From Kitasatospora viridis (GTDB lineage Bacteria > Actinomycetota > Actinomycetes > Streptomycetales > Streptomycetaceae): a stretch of DNA of 64,000 nt. The position numbers and the translations under genes were made by a program. The notes under the pieces are model-generated. The model saw only the letters and a program-made list of their open reading frames with translations, was not told the DNA's origin and did not search any database. Below are positions 1-10,450 of this stretch, piece by piece; the stretch's first letter is position 1, and every line of letters starts with the position of its first letter. Location: assembly GCF_007829815.1 (NCBI RefSeq), contig NZ_VIWT01000001.1, forward strand, positions 2,689,501-2,753,500. Reading direction: 5' to 3'.

Positions 1-975
1 GCCGCTGGCCTCGGCGTAGCCGATCGCGGCCGGGGTGCCGGACTCGGGGGTGGCTATCACCAGGTCGGCCTCGACCGGGGCCTCGGCGGCCAGCCGGCGG
101 CCCATCTCGACCCGGGAGAGGTAGACGTTGCGGCCGGCGATCGAGGTGTCCGGGCGGGCCAGGTACACGTACTCGAAGACGCAGCCCTTGGGCTTGGCCT
201 CGGCGAAGCGCGAGCTGCGCATGCCGTTCTCGTCGATCGCGATCAGCTCGCCCGGCTCCACCTCGCGGATGAAGGAGGCGCCGCAGATGTCGAGGGCCGA
301 GGTCTCGGAGGCGACCACCCAGCCGCGCTCCAGCCGACCCAGCACCAGCGGGCGGATGCCCTGCGGGTCGCGGGCCGCGTAGAGGGTGTGCTCGTCCATG
401 AAGACCAGCGAGAAGGCGCCGCGGACCTTCGGGAGCACCGTGCGGGCGGTCTCCTCGATCGACAGGTCCGGGTGGCCGGCCAGCAGGGCGGTGAGCAGGT
501 CGGTGTCGTTGGTCGCGGCCGTGCGGCCGGAGCGGGAGACGTGCTCCGCACCGGGCAGCTGGGCGACCATCTCCGCCAGTTCGGCGGTGTTCACCAGGTT
601 TCCGTTGTGACCGAGCGCGAGCGAACCGTGCGCGGTCGCCCGGAAGGTCGGCTGGGCGTTCTCCCAGACCGAGGACCCGGTGGTCGAGTAGCGGGCATGT
701 CCTACGGCGATATGCCCGTGCAACGACCCCAGCGAGGCCTCGTCGAAGACCTGGGAGACCAGTCCCATGTCCTTGAAGACGAGAATCTGGGAGCCGTTGC
801 TCACTGCGATTCCCGCGGATTCCTGTCCGCGGTGCTGCAGGGCATAGAGGCCGAAGTACGAGAGCTTGGCGACCTCCTCGCCGGGAGCCCAGACCCCGAA
901 GACGCCGCATGCGTCCTGGGGGCCCTTCTCGCCGGGAAGAAGATCGTGGTTGAGTCTTCCGTCACCACGTGGCAC
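1..975 (-). CDS. purF: Amidophosphoribosyltransferase, 5' part (cut by window start)
   Basis: First committed step of purine synthesis: transfers the glutamine amide to PRPP to give phosphoribosylamine. The visible 325 codons start at GTG 975 and remain open to base 1. The mature N-terminus reads DACGVFGV, with the cysteine that acts as the glutaminase nucleophile after propeptide removal; a short propeptide (PRGDGRLNHDLLPGEKGPQ) precedes it. Further conserved class II glutaminase features follow: LQHRGQESAG, GHARYSTTG, HNGNLVN and SRSGRTAATNDTD. The stretch ending the window (EADLVIATPESGTPAAIGYA) is the start of the phosphoribosyltransferase domain. It lies downstream of the DAG-kinase-like gene on the same strand, 196 bp away; that gap holds no convincing gene. 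Confidence 0.95.
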   Translation of the reverse strand, partial: MPRGDGRLNHDLLPGEKGPQDACGVFGVWAPGEEVAKLSYFGLYALQHRGQESAGIAVSNGSQILVFKDMGLVSQVFDEASLGSLHGHIAVGHARYSTTGSSVWENAQPTFRATAHGSLALGHNGNLVNTAELAEMVAQLPGAEHVSRSGRTAATNDTDLLTALLAGHPDLSIEETARTVLPKVRGAFSLVFMDEHTLYAARDPQGIRPLVLGRLERGWVVASETSALDICGASFIREVEPGELIAIDENGMRSSRFAEAKPKGCVFEYVYLARPDTSIAGRNVYLSRVEMGRRLAAEAPVEADLVIATPESGTPAAIGYAEASG

Positions 976-1171
976 GCCTTCGAGTCTAGGGCAGTTCGCA
1001 CCGGTTCTGGCCGCCGGGAGTGGCCCGGGCCAGGCGGTTTGACCAGCGACGCGCGTAGACGAAACCCCTTACCAGAGCGGGTCGCCAGGCTGGAGGGGGA
1101 TCGGGTGTTCGACGGTGACCTCGCTCACTCTCCGGCCGGCGGGTGGCCCGCAGGTGTCCGCGGGGCGTCCG

Positions 1172-2005
1172 TCAGGCCACCGGGAGCACCAGCCGCCAGG
1201 CTCCCGGGTGCGCCGTCCAGGTGCGCTCGGGCACCGGGCCGGCCGGGCAGCCGTCCGCCTCGTAGCCGAAGGCGCGGCCGGCCACGGTGACCCGGGAGGC
1301 CCGGACCCGCAGCAGGGTGCGCCCGGAGCCGGCCGCCCGGACCACCACCTCGACCGCCTCCCCGCCGGCCGGCAGCCGCAGCGCGACCAGTCGCGGCGGC
1401 CGCCCGGCGCCGCCGAGCTCGCGGCCGTCCACCTCGACCCGCAGCCGCTCGCCGGGATGCTCCACCTGCTCGGCTGCAATCAGTTTCGCCCAGAGCGAAC
1501 GCCATCCGCCCGAATGGCTGCCCCGCCGACCGGGGATCCGCACCTCGCCGAGCACCACGCCGTCCCCGTCGTCGAGCAGCAGCCCCAGCTGCCGGGGCAC
1601 TCCGGCGAGCACCGCGCGGGCCGCCGCCACCGGCTCCAGCGGCACCCCGAGCGCGCGGGCCAGCGCCACCTCCCGGCCGCTGCCCACCGGCACCAGGGCG
1701 ACCGGGCCGGCCGCCAACTCCCCCTGCCGGTGCAGGGCCTGGACCACCCGCTGGAGCGCGAGGTCGGAGCCGACCACCACCGGACGGCGCCGTCCGCGGT
1801 GCGAGAGCACCTTGTCCAACTCGGTCGCGCTGGCCGGCACCGCGACCTTCACGTCCGTCCCGCCGCTGAGCACGTCCCGGGCGATCCGCACCGCCTCGCC
1901 GTCCGCGGCCTTGGCGGCCGGGTCGAGCAGCACCAGCAACGGTGCGGCGCCGGGCGGTCCGGCTGCGTCGGGGGGCTGGGGGGCGGGCGTGGACTGGGAC
2001 GACAC
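1172..2005 (-). CDS. Diacylglycerol kinase catalytic-domain-like protein (degenerate motif)
   Basis: A 277-aa protein starting at GTG 2005, preceded by a good ribosome site (GAGGAAGGA, 6 nt spacing). The N-terminal half follows the DAG kinase/NAD kinase fold: LLVLLDPAA for the first strand, then VVVGSDLALQRVV where active enzymes have GGDGT, and VALVPVGSGREVALARALG where they have PLGTGND-LARxLG. The nucleotide-binding glycines and the acidic residue of the second motif are therefore changed. The C-terminal half is a beta-rich region typical of the fold. It is divergent from purA across a 126-bp intergenic region. The fold assignment is inferred from motif spacing; kinase activity is doubtful. 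Confidence 0.7.
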   Translation of the reverse strand: MSSQSTPAPQPPDAAGPPGAAPLLVLLDPAAKAADGEAVRIARDVLSGGTDVKVAVPASATELDKVLSHRGRRRPVVVGSDLALQRVVQALHRQGELAAGPVALVPVGSGREVALARALGVPLEPVAAARAVLAGVPRQLGLLLDDGDGVVLGEVRIPGRRGSHSGGWRSLWAKLIAAEQVEHPGERLRVEVDGRELGGAGRPPRLVALRLPAGGEAVEVVVRAAGSGRTLLRVRASRVTVAGRAFGYEADGCPAGPVPERTWTAHPGAWRLVLPVA

Positions 2006-2026
2006 GACCGGTCCTTCCTCAGGTAA

Positions 2027-3415
<1,389 letters not shown>

Positions 3416-3443
3416 GCCGGGCTCCGGTCAGGACGGAAGCACA

Positions 3444-3475
3444 GGGCCCCGGGCGTGCCGCCCGGGGCCCTTTCC
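3444..3475 (+). terminator. Rho-independent-type terminator after purA
   Basis: Perfect 12-bp stem (3444-3455 with 3459-3470, GGGCCCCGGGCG/CGCCCGGGGCCC), 3-nt loop, followed by TTT. It stands 28 bp after the purA stop. Confidence 0.85.
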
Positions 3476-3485
3476 ATGGGCTTTC

Positions 3486-3530
3486 CTATTTGCACTAGTT
3501 CAATCAACCATTGCATCTAGTTCATTTGCG
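3486..3530 (+). promoter_or_regulatory. AT-rich promoter region with two TAGTTCA boxes
   Basis: Short AT-rich island before the GNAT gene. It contains two direct copies of a box reading TTGCA-(T)-CTAGTTCA (near 3490-3502 and 3506-3519). The box core TAGTTCA is also the half-site of the large palindrome in front of the pirin gene (13522-13564), suggesting a shared regulator; that link is inference. Confidence 0.45.
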
Positions 3531-3546
3531 CACTACCGTTCCGGGC

Positions 3547-4149
3547 ATGAGCGCACAGACTCCCGCCCCCGTCACCCTGACCGGCCGCCACGTCCGCCTG
3601 GAGCCGCTGGCCCCCGGGCACACCGCCGACCTGTTCGCCGCCGCCGGCGGGGACGAGGAGGTGTTCCGCTGGCTGGGCTGGGCCGAGCCGCGCACCGAGG
3701 CGGAGATGGCCGCGGTGGTCGACGGCTACCTCGGCACGGAGGGCTGCGTCGCCTTCGCCGTCATCGCCACCGACGGCCCGGCGGCCCGCGCGGTCGGCGT
3801 CACCTGCTTCTACGACGCCAACCCCGCGCAGGAGTGGGTGGAGATCGGCGGCACCTGGTACGGCCGCGCCGTCTGGCGCACCGCCGTCAACACCGAGTCC
3901 AAGCTGCTGCTGCTCACCCACGCCTTCGAGGAGCTCGGCATGGGCCGGGTGATGTGGAAGACCGACAACCTCAACGAGCGCTCGCAGAACGCCATCCGCC
4001 GCCTCGGCGCCCAGCACGAGGGCACCTTCCGCCGGGCCCGCCGCCGCAAGGACGGCAGCTGGCGGGACAGCGTCTACTTCGCGATGCTCGCCGAGGAGTG
4101 GCCGGCGGCGCGCGAGCGGCTGTCCGGCGCGCTGGCCGCCCGGGGCTGA
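3547..4149 (+). CDS. GNAT family N-acetyltransferase (RimJ/RimL-like)
   Basis: A 200-aa protein with the acetyltransf_3 layout: the N-terminal LTGRHVRLEPL strand typical of RimJ/RimL-type acetyltransferases, then VIATDGPAARAVGVTCFYDANP and WVEIGGTWYG, and the late helix with NERSQNAIRRLGAQHEG, which is the family's N-x-x-S-x-x-x-I-x-x-x-G motif near the acetyl-CoA site. An ATG at 3547 was chosen over the upstream 3511 ATG because the family domain begins a few residues later and the 3511 start would lie in the AT-rich promoter island. Substrate unknown. It is convergent with the phosphotransferase gene, 7 bp apart. Confidence 0.85.
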   Translation: MSAQTPAPVTLTGRHVRLEPLAPGHTADLFAAAGGDEEVFRWLGWAEPRTEAEMAAVVDGYLGTEGCVAFAVIATDGPAARAVGVTCFYDANPAQEWVEIGGTWYGRAVWRTAVNTESKLLLLTHAFEELGMGRVMWKTDNLNERSQNAIRRLGAQHEGTFRRARRRKDGSWRDSVYFAMLAEEWPAARERLSGALAARG

Positions 4150-4156
4150 GCCGGCC

Positions 4157-4939
4157 TCAGGTCAGGTCCCAGAGCAGCCGGTAGTAGGCGGTGCGGACCG
4201 GATCGGGCTCGACCCCGTAGGCGGCCAGCAGCGGCAGCTCCCAGCCGGGGCCGTAGTTCCAGTTGGTGCTCCAGGTGGCGACGGCCAGGTCGGCCCAGCG
4301 GTCGGCCAGGCCGAGGGCGCCGAGGTCCACGTGGCCGGCGAACTCGCCGTCCGGGCCGATCAGGGTGTTGGGCGCGCAGGCGTCGCCGTGGCAGACCACC
4401 AGCCGGTCCACCGGCGGCGGATCGGCGAGCAGGGCCAGCGCGCGCTCGGCGGTGCCGAGGTGGCGGTGCTCCGGGTGCCAGTCGGCCGGCCCGCTCCCCC
4501 GGCGGGCCCTGGCCAGCCGGGTCCCCGTCGACCAGTCGAACGGGCAGTCCTCGACCGGCAGCGCCTCGTGCAGCGCGCGCAGCCCGCGCCCGATCGCCCG
4601 CACCGCGGTGGCCGGCTCCCGCTTCCACTCGTCCAGCACCGCCATCCCGCCGGGCAGCGCCGCGGTCAGCAGCCACTGCCCCGCCGCCTCCGCCCCCTGC
4701 CCGAGCACCCGGGGCACCCTCGCGAACCGCCCGGCCCAGCCGAGCCGCGGCGCCTCCGCCGCCAGGTCCAGCCCGCTCCCGGACGGCGCCCACTTCACGA
4801 ACCGCTCCCCCAGCCGGAAGGTCAGCCCGCCGGCCTCGTTGCGCCACACCCCCTCGATCGTGTCCCCGTCGGCCAGCGCGAGCACGGCCTCGGGCACCAC
4901 CAGCGGTCCCTGCGGTGAATCGATCCTCATGCGGCCCAT
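4157..4939 (-). CDS. Aminoglycoside phosphotransferase (APH) family protein
   Basis: A 260-aa small kinase. The catalytic loop VVCHGDACAPNTL (H-G-D-x-x-x-x-N) and the metal-binding HVDLGALGLADRWADLA match APH(3')-type kinases. The N-terminal lobe includes RLGERFVKWAP, whose lysine is the probable ATP-contacting residue. Start is taken at ATG 4939 because of a GGACGG site just upstream; ATG 4930 is an alternative. Chromosomal APH-like proteins of this kind do not always act on antibiotics, so resistance cannot be claimed from sequence. Confidence 0.8.
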   Translation of the reverse strand: MGRMRIDSPQGPLVVPEAVLALADGDTIEGVWRNEAGGLTFRLGERFVKWAPSGSGLDLAAEAPRLGWAGRFARVPRVLGQGAEAAGQWLLTAALPGGMAVLDEWKREPATAVRAIGRGLRALHEALPVEDCPFDWSTGTRLARARRGSGPADWHPEHRHLGTAERALALLADPPPVDRLVVCHGDACAPNTLIGPDGEFAGHVDLGALGLADRWADLAVATWSTNWNYGPGWELPLLAAYGVEPDPVRTAYYRLLWDLT

Positions 4940-4977
4940 TCTGACCGTCCGTCAGCCGACGCCCGCCCGGGCCCCCG

Positions 4978-5460
4978 TCACTCCTGCTCGACCAGGTGGT
5001 CCACGCAGACCGCGACGGCGAGCAGCAGACCGGCGTCCGCGCCGTCGGCGATCCGCACGCCGTAGCTGTCGCGCAGCCGGAACCACTTGCGGGAGATCTC
5101 GGCGATCCGGTCGCCGTGCGACTCGATCCGGTAGTCCTTGTCGATCAGGTTCCCGTGGATCTCCAGCTCCCCGCCGTCCCGCAGCTCCACGTGGTACTTG
5201 TCGCGGAACGGCGTGAAGAGCTTCTTGTGCACGGTCGCGATCACCGTGCCCCGGGCGTCCTCGATCTTCATGGCGTCCCGCACCGACAGCGTCTTCTCCT
5301 TGATCACCGCGACCACCCGCCCGCCCGCGTCCTTCAGCTCGAAGGTGTCCCGCAGCCGCAGCACCTTCGCGTCCACCAGGAACGCCTTGGCCCCGTGGTC
5401 GTCCTCGATCCAGAAGTCCTCACCGATGCTGAACAGCCGCTCCTTGACCTGGTACTTCAT
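4978..5460 (-). CDS. LURP-one-related (tubby C-terminal-like) protein
   Basis: A 160-aa cytosolic beta-barrel protein. Repeated hydrophobic/charged strands (FSIGEDFWIEDDHGAKAFLVD, LRLRDTFELKDAGGRVVAVI, VRDAMKIEDARGTVIATV) are the signature of the LOR family, related to tubby-like and phospholipid-scramblase domains. The function in bacteria is not established; membrane or phospholipid association is suggested by the fold only. It is transcribed alone and divergently from the secreted glycosidase, with 163 bp between the two starts. Confidence 0.75.
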   Translation of the reverse strand: MKYQVKERLFSIGEDFWIEDDHGAKAFLVDAKVLRLRDTFELKDAGGRVVAVIKEKTLSVRDAMKIEDARGTVIATVHKKLFTPFRDKYHVELRDGGELEIHGNLIDKDYRIESHGDRIAEISRKWFRLRDSYGVRIADGADAGLLLAVAVCVDHLVEQE

Positions 5461-5623
5461 CAGCCGCCTCCACCGCGCTCGTCACCGTCCTTCCCCCGGC
5501 CTACCACCCGCCGGCCCGGGCGCCCCGCTGCGACACGGACTCGGCCCGCTTCCCGGCGCGACCGGCCGAACCGGGTCCGGGTGCCTGCGAGTGCTTCACC
5601 GCCTGCTGCTACTACTGGCACCC

Positions 5624-7204
5624 ATGAAGCAGAGACTCCGGGAGTACCGAGGCGCACTGGTGTGGGCGTTGCTCTTCGTTCCCCTCGTGCTGAGCGCGCC
5701 CGTCACCTCGGAGTCGGCCGTCGCACCGTCAGCTGTCGCACCGTCGGACGGGCAGGCGAGCGCAGCCGCCAGGCAGGTGTTCGACTGGCTGGCGCAACCG
5801 CCGGGCCCGGCGGGCAGCCCCGTGGCCTCCGGCTTCTTCGGGGGGTACAGCGGCTCCACCTTCTCGCTGGCCCAGACCCAGCGGCTGCAGCAGCAGACCG
5901 GCCAGTCCCCCGGCGTTCTGGCCTGCGACTACGGGGCCGACGGCAGTTCGACCATCGACACCTCCTGCGACGCGACGTTGGAGAGCTGGTGGCAGAGCGG
6001 CGGCCTAGTCTCGGTGAGCGTGCACGCGCCGAACCCGGCGCAGCCGAACCTCCAGGGGCTCTACACCCACCTGGCCGACTTCCGGCAGATCACCGACCCG
6101 ACCACGGCGGTCGGCGCGGCCTGGCAGCGGACCATGGACCAGATCGCGGCCGGACTGTCCGAACTGAACGCCGCCGGAGTCCCGGTGCTGTTCCGGCCGA
6201 TGCACGAAATGAACGGCTCCGGGAACAAGGCGTTCTGGTGGAGCGGGCAGGACCCGGCGGCGTACGCCACGGTCTGGCGCTACATGTACACCTACCTGAC
6301 CCGGACCAAGGGCCTGCACAACCTGCTCTGGGTCTACTCCCCGCTGTGCAACGCCGGCGACCGGGCGGGCTACTACCCCGGGGCCGGCTACACCGACGTC
6401 GTCGCCCTCGACTGCTACCTGGCCGACCCGACCGCCGCGCAGGGCTACAACGAGCTGGTCGCGCTGGGCAAGCCGTTCGCCTTCGCCGAGATCGGCCCGC
6501 CGAACAACTCCAGGTCCGGTCTGCCGGCCACCTCCTCCTACGACTACGGCCGGTGGGCGGACGCCATCCACAACCGGTTCCCCGCCACCAGGTACTTCCT
6601 GGCCTGGAACGACGGCTGGAGCCCGGCCAGCCAGCGCGGTGGCCAGAAGCTGCTGACCGCCCCCTGGACGGTCAACCGCGGCGGGATCCAGTTGCCGCCG
6701 CGCGCCGGGACGACGGCGCCGGTCCGCCCGACCCGGCCGCCCGGCGACCTGCTGGCCGGCTTCGAGGACGGCACCGCCCAGGGCTGGACCGGCGACCAGC
6801 AGCTCGACGGGCCGTGGGCGGTCATCGAGTGGTCGGCGAGCGGCAGCTACTCGCTCAAGGAGGACATCGACCTGGGTCGGCCCGGCACCTCCCTGCGCCA
6901 CGTCGGCAAGTTCGACCTCAGCAAGTACGCGGGCCTCTCCGTGGTGGCCCGCACCGCGCCCTGGGGCGGCGGCCAGGCCGGCGGGATGCAGGCCAAGCTC
7001 TACGTCAAGACCGGCCCGAACCAGACCTGGCACGACGGCGGGGCGGCGGCGATCGGCCCGGACGGCACGACGTTGACCCTGCCGCTGACCGGCCTGGCCG
7101 ACCTCGACGACGTCCGGGAGATCGGCGTCCAGTTCACCCCCGCGGCCGGCGCGAGCGGCCGGAGCTCGGTGTACGTCGACGATCTGACCGCCGCCCGACC
7201 GTAG
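5624..7204 (+). CDS. Secreted glycoside hydrolase, GH26-like, with C-terminal carbohydrate-binding-like domain
   Basis: A 526-aa exported protein. Residues 1-30 form a signal peptide (basic MKQRLREYRG, then a hydrophobic core). Residues about 45-365 resemble the GH26 beta-mannanase family: FRPMHEMNG holds the predicted acid/base Glu195, FAFAEIGPP the predicted nucleophile Glu289, and tryptophan-rich segments line the cleft. A proline/threonine linker (about 368-385) leads to a beta-sandwich domain (about 388-526) beginning LAGFEDGTAQGWTG, like those that bind beta-mannan. Expected role is extracellular mannan degradation. Start ATG 5624 puts the basic residues directly before the signal core. 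Confidence 0.82.
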   Translation: MKQRLREYRGALVWALLFVPLVLSAPVTSESAVAPSAVAPSDGQASAAARQVFDWLAQPPGPAGSPVASGFFGGYSGSTFSLAQTQRLQQQTGQSPGVLACDYGADGSSTIDTSCDATLESWWQSGGLVSVSVHAPNPAQPNLQGLYTHLADFRQITDPTTAVGAAWQRTMDQIAAGLSELNAAGVPVLFRPMHEMNGSGNKAFWWSGQDPAAYATVWRYMYTYLTRTKGLHNLLWVYSPLCNAGDRAGYYPGAGYTDVVALDCYLADPTAAQGYNELVALGKPFAFAEIGPPNNSRSGLPATSSYDYGRWADAIHNRFPATRYFLAWNDGWSPASQRGGQKLLTAPWTVNRGGIQLPPRAGTTAPVRPTRPPGDLLAGFEDGTAQGWTGDQQLDGPWAVIEWSASGSYSLKEDIDLGRPGTSLRHVGKFDLSKYAGLSVVARTAPWGGGQAGGMQAKLYVKTGPNQTWHDGGAAAIGPDGTTLTLPLTGLADLDDVREIGVQFTPAAGASGRSSVYVDDLTAARP

Positions 7205-7262
7205 GCCCTGTCCGGGCGGGCGGGTGGAATGCCGCCGCGCCCGGATGGGGTTGGATGAGGGC

Positions 7263-9083
7263 ATGGCTTCTCGTGCACGTGTCCGCGCCCCCGAGCTCGT
7301 CGGTGAGGGCGGTTGGCTGAACACCGGTGGCAAGGATCTGACCCTGGCGGACCTCCGGGGCAAGATCGTGATCGCCGACTTCTGGACCTTCTGCTGCATC
7401 AACTGTCTGCACGTACTGGACGAGTTGCGGGAGCTGGAGGAGAAACACCGCGACACCGTGGTGATCGTGGGGGTGCACTCGCCGAAGTTCGTGCACGAGG
7501 CCGACCACCAGGCGGTGGTGGACGCGGTGGCGCGGTACGAGGTGGAGCACCCGGTGCTGGACGACCCGGCGCTGGTGACCTGGAAGCAGTACGCGGTGCG
7601 GGCCTGGCCGACGTTGGTGGTGATCGACCCCGAGGGGTACGTGGTCGCGCAGCACGCCGGCGAGGGGCACGCGCACGCGATCGAGCGGCTGGTGGAGGAG
7701 CTGGAGCAGGAGCACGCGGCCAAGGGCACGCTGCGCCGCGGCGACGGGCCGTACGTGCCGCCGGAGCCGGTGGCCGGGGCGCTGAAGTTCCCCGGCAAGG
7801 CGGTGCGGCTGCCCGGTGGCGGCTTCCTGGTGGCGGACTCCGGCCACCACTCGCTGGTGGAGCTGGCCGCGGACGGCGAGACGGTGCTGCGCCGGATCGG
7901 CGACGGCGAGCGCGGGCTGGTGGACGGTGCCGCGCCCCGGTTCAGCGAGCCGCAGGGGCTGGCCCTGGTGCCCGAGGGCCTGGAGCTCGGCTACGACGTG
8001 GTGGTGGCCGACACGGTCAACCACGCGCTGCGCGGCCTGCGGCTGGCCGACGGCTCGGTGACCACGCTGGCCGGCACCGGCCGCCAGTGGTGGCAGGGCT
8101 CGCCGACCAGCGGCCCGGCGACCGGGGTGGACCTCTCCTCGCCGTGGGACGTGGCCTTCTTCGACGGCCGGGTGTGGATCGCGATGGCCGGCGTGCACCA
8201 GCTCTGGGCCTTCGACCCGGCCGCCGGCACGGTCGCCGTGGCGGCCGGCACCACCAACGAGGGCCTGGTGGACGGCCCGTCCGCCGAGGCCTGGTTCGCC
8301 CAGCCGTCCGGGCTGGCGGTCTCCCCGGACGGCGAGAAGCTCTGGGTGGCCGACTCCGAGACCTCCGCCGTGCGGTGGGTTTCACGTGAAACCAACGAGG
8401 TCCGCACCGCGGTCGGGACCGGCCTGTTCGACTTCGGCCACCGGGACGGCGCGGCCGGCCAGGCGCTGCTCCAGCACCCGTTGGGCGTCACCGCGCTGCC
8501 GGACGGCTCGGTGGCGATCGCCGACACCTACAACCACGCGCTGCGCCGCTTCGACCCGCGCAGCGGCGAGGTGACCACCCTGGCCACCGACCTGCGCGAG
8601 CCCTCCGGCGCGGTGCTGGTGGACGGGGACATCGTGGTGGTGGAGTCGGCCCGGCACCGGCTGACCCGGCTGCGGCTCCCCGAGGAGGCGGTGCAGGTCG
8701 AGTCGGTCGCCCACCGCACCCAGCGCGCCGCCACCGAGGTGGCCCCCGGCACGCTCCGGCTGGACGTGGTCTTCTCCGCCCCGACCGGCCAGAAGCTGGA
8801 CGAGCGCTACGGCCCCTCGACCCGGCTGCTGGTCAGCGCGACCCCGCCCGAGCTGCTGGTCTCCGGCGCGGGTGCGGACACCGCGCTCTCCCGCGAGCTG
8901 GTGCTCTCCGCGGAGCTGACCGAGGGCGTGCTGCACGTCTCGGCGATGGCCGCCTCCTGCGACGACGACCCGGACATCGAGTACCCGGCCTGCCACGTGC
9001 ACCAGCAGGACTGGGGCGTGCCGGTGAAGCTGGTGGCCGGTGGCGCGAGCCGGCTGCCGCTGGTGCTCGCCGGCCTGGAGTAG
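7263..9083 (+). CDS. Thioredoxin-fold protein with NHL repeats
   Basis: A 606-aa protein with two parts. Residues about 10-160 are a TlpA/AhpC-type thioredoxin domain (KIVIADFWTFCCINCLHVL, with the redox-type C-C-I-N-C cluster; VRAWPTLVVIDPEG contains the cis-proline). Residues about 175-500 are NHL beta-propeller repeats, seen as recurring phrases such as GGGFLVADSGHHSLVEL, DVVVADTVNHALRGL and GSVAIADTYNHALRRF. This architecture occurs in actinobacteria and in animal NHLRC2. No signal peptide is visible, so it is probably cytosolic. Start ATG 7263 follows GGATGAGG. Confidence 0.85.
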   Translation: MASRARVRAPELVGEGGWLNTGGKDLTLADLRGKIVIADFWTFCCINCLHVLDELRELEEKHRDTVVIVGVHSPKFVHEADHQAVVDAVARYEVEHPVLDDPALVTWKQYAVRAWPTLVVIDPEGYVVAQHAGEGHAHAIERLVEELEQEHAAKGTLRRGDGPYVPPEPVAGALKFPGKAVRLPGGGFLVADSGHHSLVELAADGETVLRRIGDGERGLVDGAAPRFSEPQGLALVPEGLELGYDVVVADTVNHALRGLRLADGSVTTLAGTGRQWWQGSPTSGPATGVDLSSPWDVAFFDGRVWIAMAGVHQLWAFDPAAGTVAVAAGTTNEGLVDGPSAEAWFAQPSGLAVSPDGEKLWVADSETSAVRWVSRETNEVRTAVGTGLFDFGHRDGAAGQALLQHPLGVTALPDGSVAIADTYNHALRRFDPRSGEVTTLATDLREPSGAVLVDGDIVVVESARHRLTRLRLPEEAVQVESVAHRTQRAATEVAPGTLRLDVVFSAPTGQKLDERYGPSTRLLVSATPPELLVSGAGADTALSRELVLSAELTEGVLHVSAMAASCDDDPDIEYPACHVHQQDWGVPVKLVAGGASRLPLVLAGLE

Positions 9084-9093
9084 GGGAGAACGC

Positions 9094-9129
9094 GACGGCG
9101 GGTCAGGGGAGCTCCCCTGACCCGCCGTC
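9094..9129. terminator. Bidirectional terminator
   Basis: Perfect 18-bp inverted repeat (arms 9094-9111 and 9112-9129, GACGGCGGGTCAGGGGAG and its complement) between two convergent genes; in RNA the innermost bases would form the loop. Confidence 0.85.
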
Positions 9130-9139
9130 ACTGCCGTTC

Positions 9140-10450
9140 TCAACCCTCCAGGAAGGACTTGACCGCCGAGGCCAGCAGGTACGGGTCCTGCGCCCCGCAG
9201 AGCTCGCGCGCCGAGTGCATGGAGAGCGCGGCGATTCCGCAGTCCACCGTGGTGATGCCGAGCCGGGCCGCGGTGATCGGGCCGATGGTGGTGCCGCAGG
9301 GCATCGCGTTGTTGGAGACGAAGCTCTGCCAGGGCACCCCCGCCCGCTCGCAGGCCGCCGCGAAGACGGCCCGGCCGACGCCGTCGGTGGCGTACCGGTT
9401 GTTGACGTTGACCTTGAGGATCGGGCCGCCGTTCGGCACCGGGTGGTGGCCCGGCTCGTGCCGCTCCGAGTAGTTGGGGTGCACCGCGTGGCCCATGTCG
9501 CAGGAGAGGCAGATGGTGCCGGCCAGCGCCCGGGCCCGGTCCTCGTCGTGGCCGCCGCGGGCGAAGACGCTGCGCTCCAGCACCCGGCCGAGCAGCGGAC
9601 CCTGCGCGCCGGTGTCCGACTCGCTGCCGGTCTCCTCGTGGTCGAAGGCGGCCATCACCGGGATGTACGGCAGCTCCTCGGCGGCGGCCGAGGTCGCCAC
9701 GGCGGCGAGCGCGGCGGTGGCCGCGTGCACCGAGAGCAGGTTGTCCAGCCGGGGGCCGGCCAGCAGCTCGCGGTCCCGGCCCAGGTAGGACGGCGGCTGG
9801 ATGTCGTGGGTCATCAGGTCCCAGCCGAGCACCTCGGCCGGGTCCAGCTCGGCGCGCTCGGCGACGTACCGGATCAGGCCGCCCTCGTCCACCGGCCCGA
9901 GGCCCCAGATCGGGGTCAGGTGGCGCTGCTTGTCGAGCTTCAGGCCGTTGTCGTTGACCTGGCGGTCCAGGTGGATGGCCAGCTGCGGCACCCGGAGCAG
10001 CGGCTCGTCCAGCTGCACCAGCCGGGTCGCCCCGCTGCGCAGCACCAGCCGGCCGGAGAGCCCGAGGTCGCGGTCGAGCCAGGTGTTCAGCGGCACCCCG
10101 CCGTAGATCTCCACGGCCACCTGGCGCCACCCGGCCGACCCGGTGTCCGGCACCGGCTTGACCCGCAGGTTCGGCGAGTCGGTGTGGGTGCCGACCACCC
10201 GGAACGGGGTGGCGGGCGTGGCCGTGCTCGGCACGTACCAGGCGATCAGCGCGCCGCCCCGGATCACGTAGCGGCCACCCGCGGTGCCCTCCCACGCGTC
10301 GGCCTCGGCGACCTGCCGGAAGCCCGCCTTCTCCAGGCGCTCGGCCGCCTGGGCCACCGCGTGGTACGGCGACGGCGCGGCGGCCAGATAGGCGATCAGG
10401 TCGTCGGTGTGCGTCCGGTCGAAGAAGACCGGACGGGCGTCGTGCGACAT
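9140..10450 (-). CDS. M18 family aminopeptidase
   Basis: A 436-aa cytosolic zinc metallopeptidase related to ApeB/aspartyl aminopeptidase. Visible metal and catalytic motifs are RVVGTHTDSPNLRVKP (first His ligand and nearby Asp), AAFDHEETGSESDTGAQGP (catalytic Glu-Glu and the bridging Asp region), and CDMGHAVHPNY near the C-terminus (last His). AGPRLDNLLSVHAA carries the bridging Asp. It removes N-terminal acidic or other residues from peptides. Start ATG 10450 follows CAGGAGCAGC. It is convergent with the thioredoxin/NHL gene across a shared terminator. Confidence 0.92.
   Translation of the reverse strand: MSHDARPVFFDRTHTDDLIAYLAAAPSPYHAVAQAAERLEKAGFRQVAEADAWEGTAGGRYVIRGGALIAWYVPSTATPATPFRVVGTHTDSPNLRVKPVPDTGSAGWRQVAVEIYGGVPLNTWLDRDLGLSGRLVLRSGATRLVQLDEPLLRVPQLAIHLDRQVNDNGLKLDKQRHLTPIWGLGPVDEGGLIRYVAERAELDPAEVLGWDLMTHDIQPPSYLGRDRELLAGPRLDNLLSVHAATAALAAVATSAAAEELPYIPVMAAFDHEETGSESDTGAQGPLLGRVLERSVFARGGHDEDRARALAGTICLSCDMGHAVHPNYSERHEPGHHPVPNGGPILKVNVNNRYATDGVGRAVFAAACERAGVPWQSFVSNNAMPCGTTIGPITAARLGITTVDCGIAALSMHSARELCGAQDPYLLASAVKSFLEG

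Noticed and set aside
1069..1128. A 19-codon minus-strand frame (GTG start, reading SEVTVEHPIPLQPGDPLW) between the DAG-kinase-like and purF genes
   Set aside because: The end looks protein-like, but it is too short and lacks any domain or clear ribosome site; it could be a gene relic but cannot be supported.
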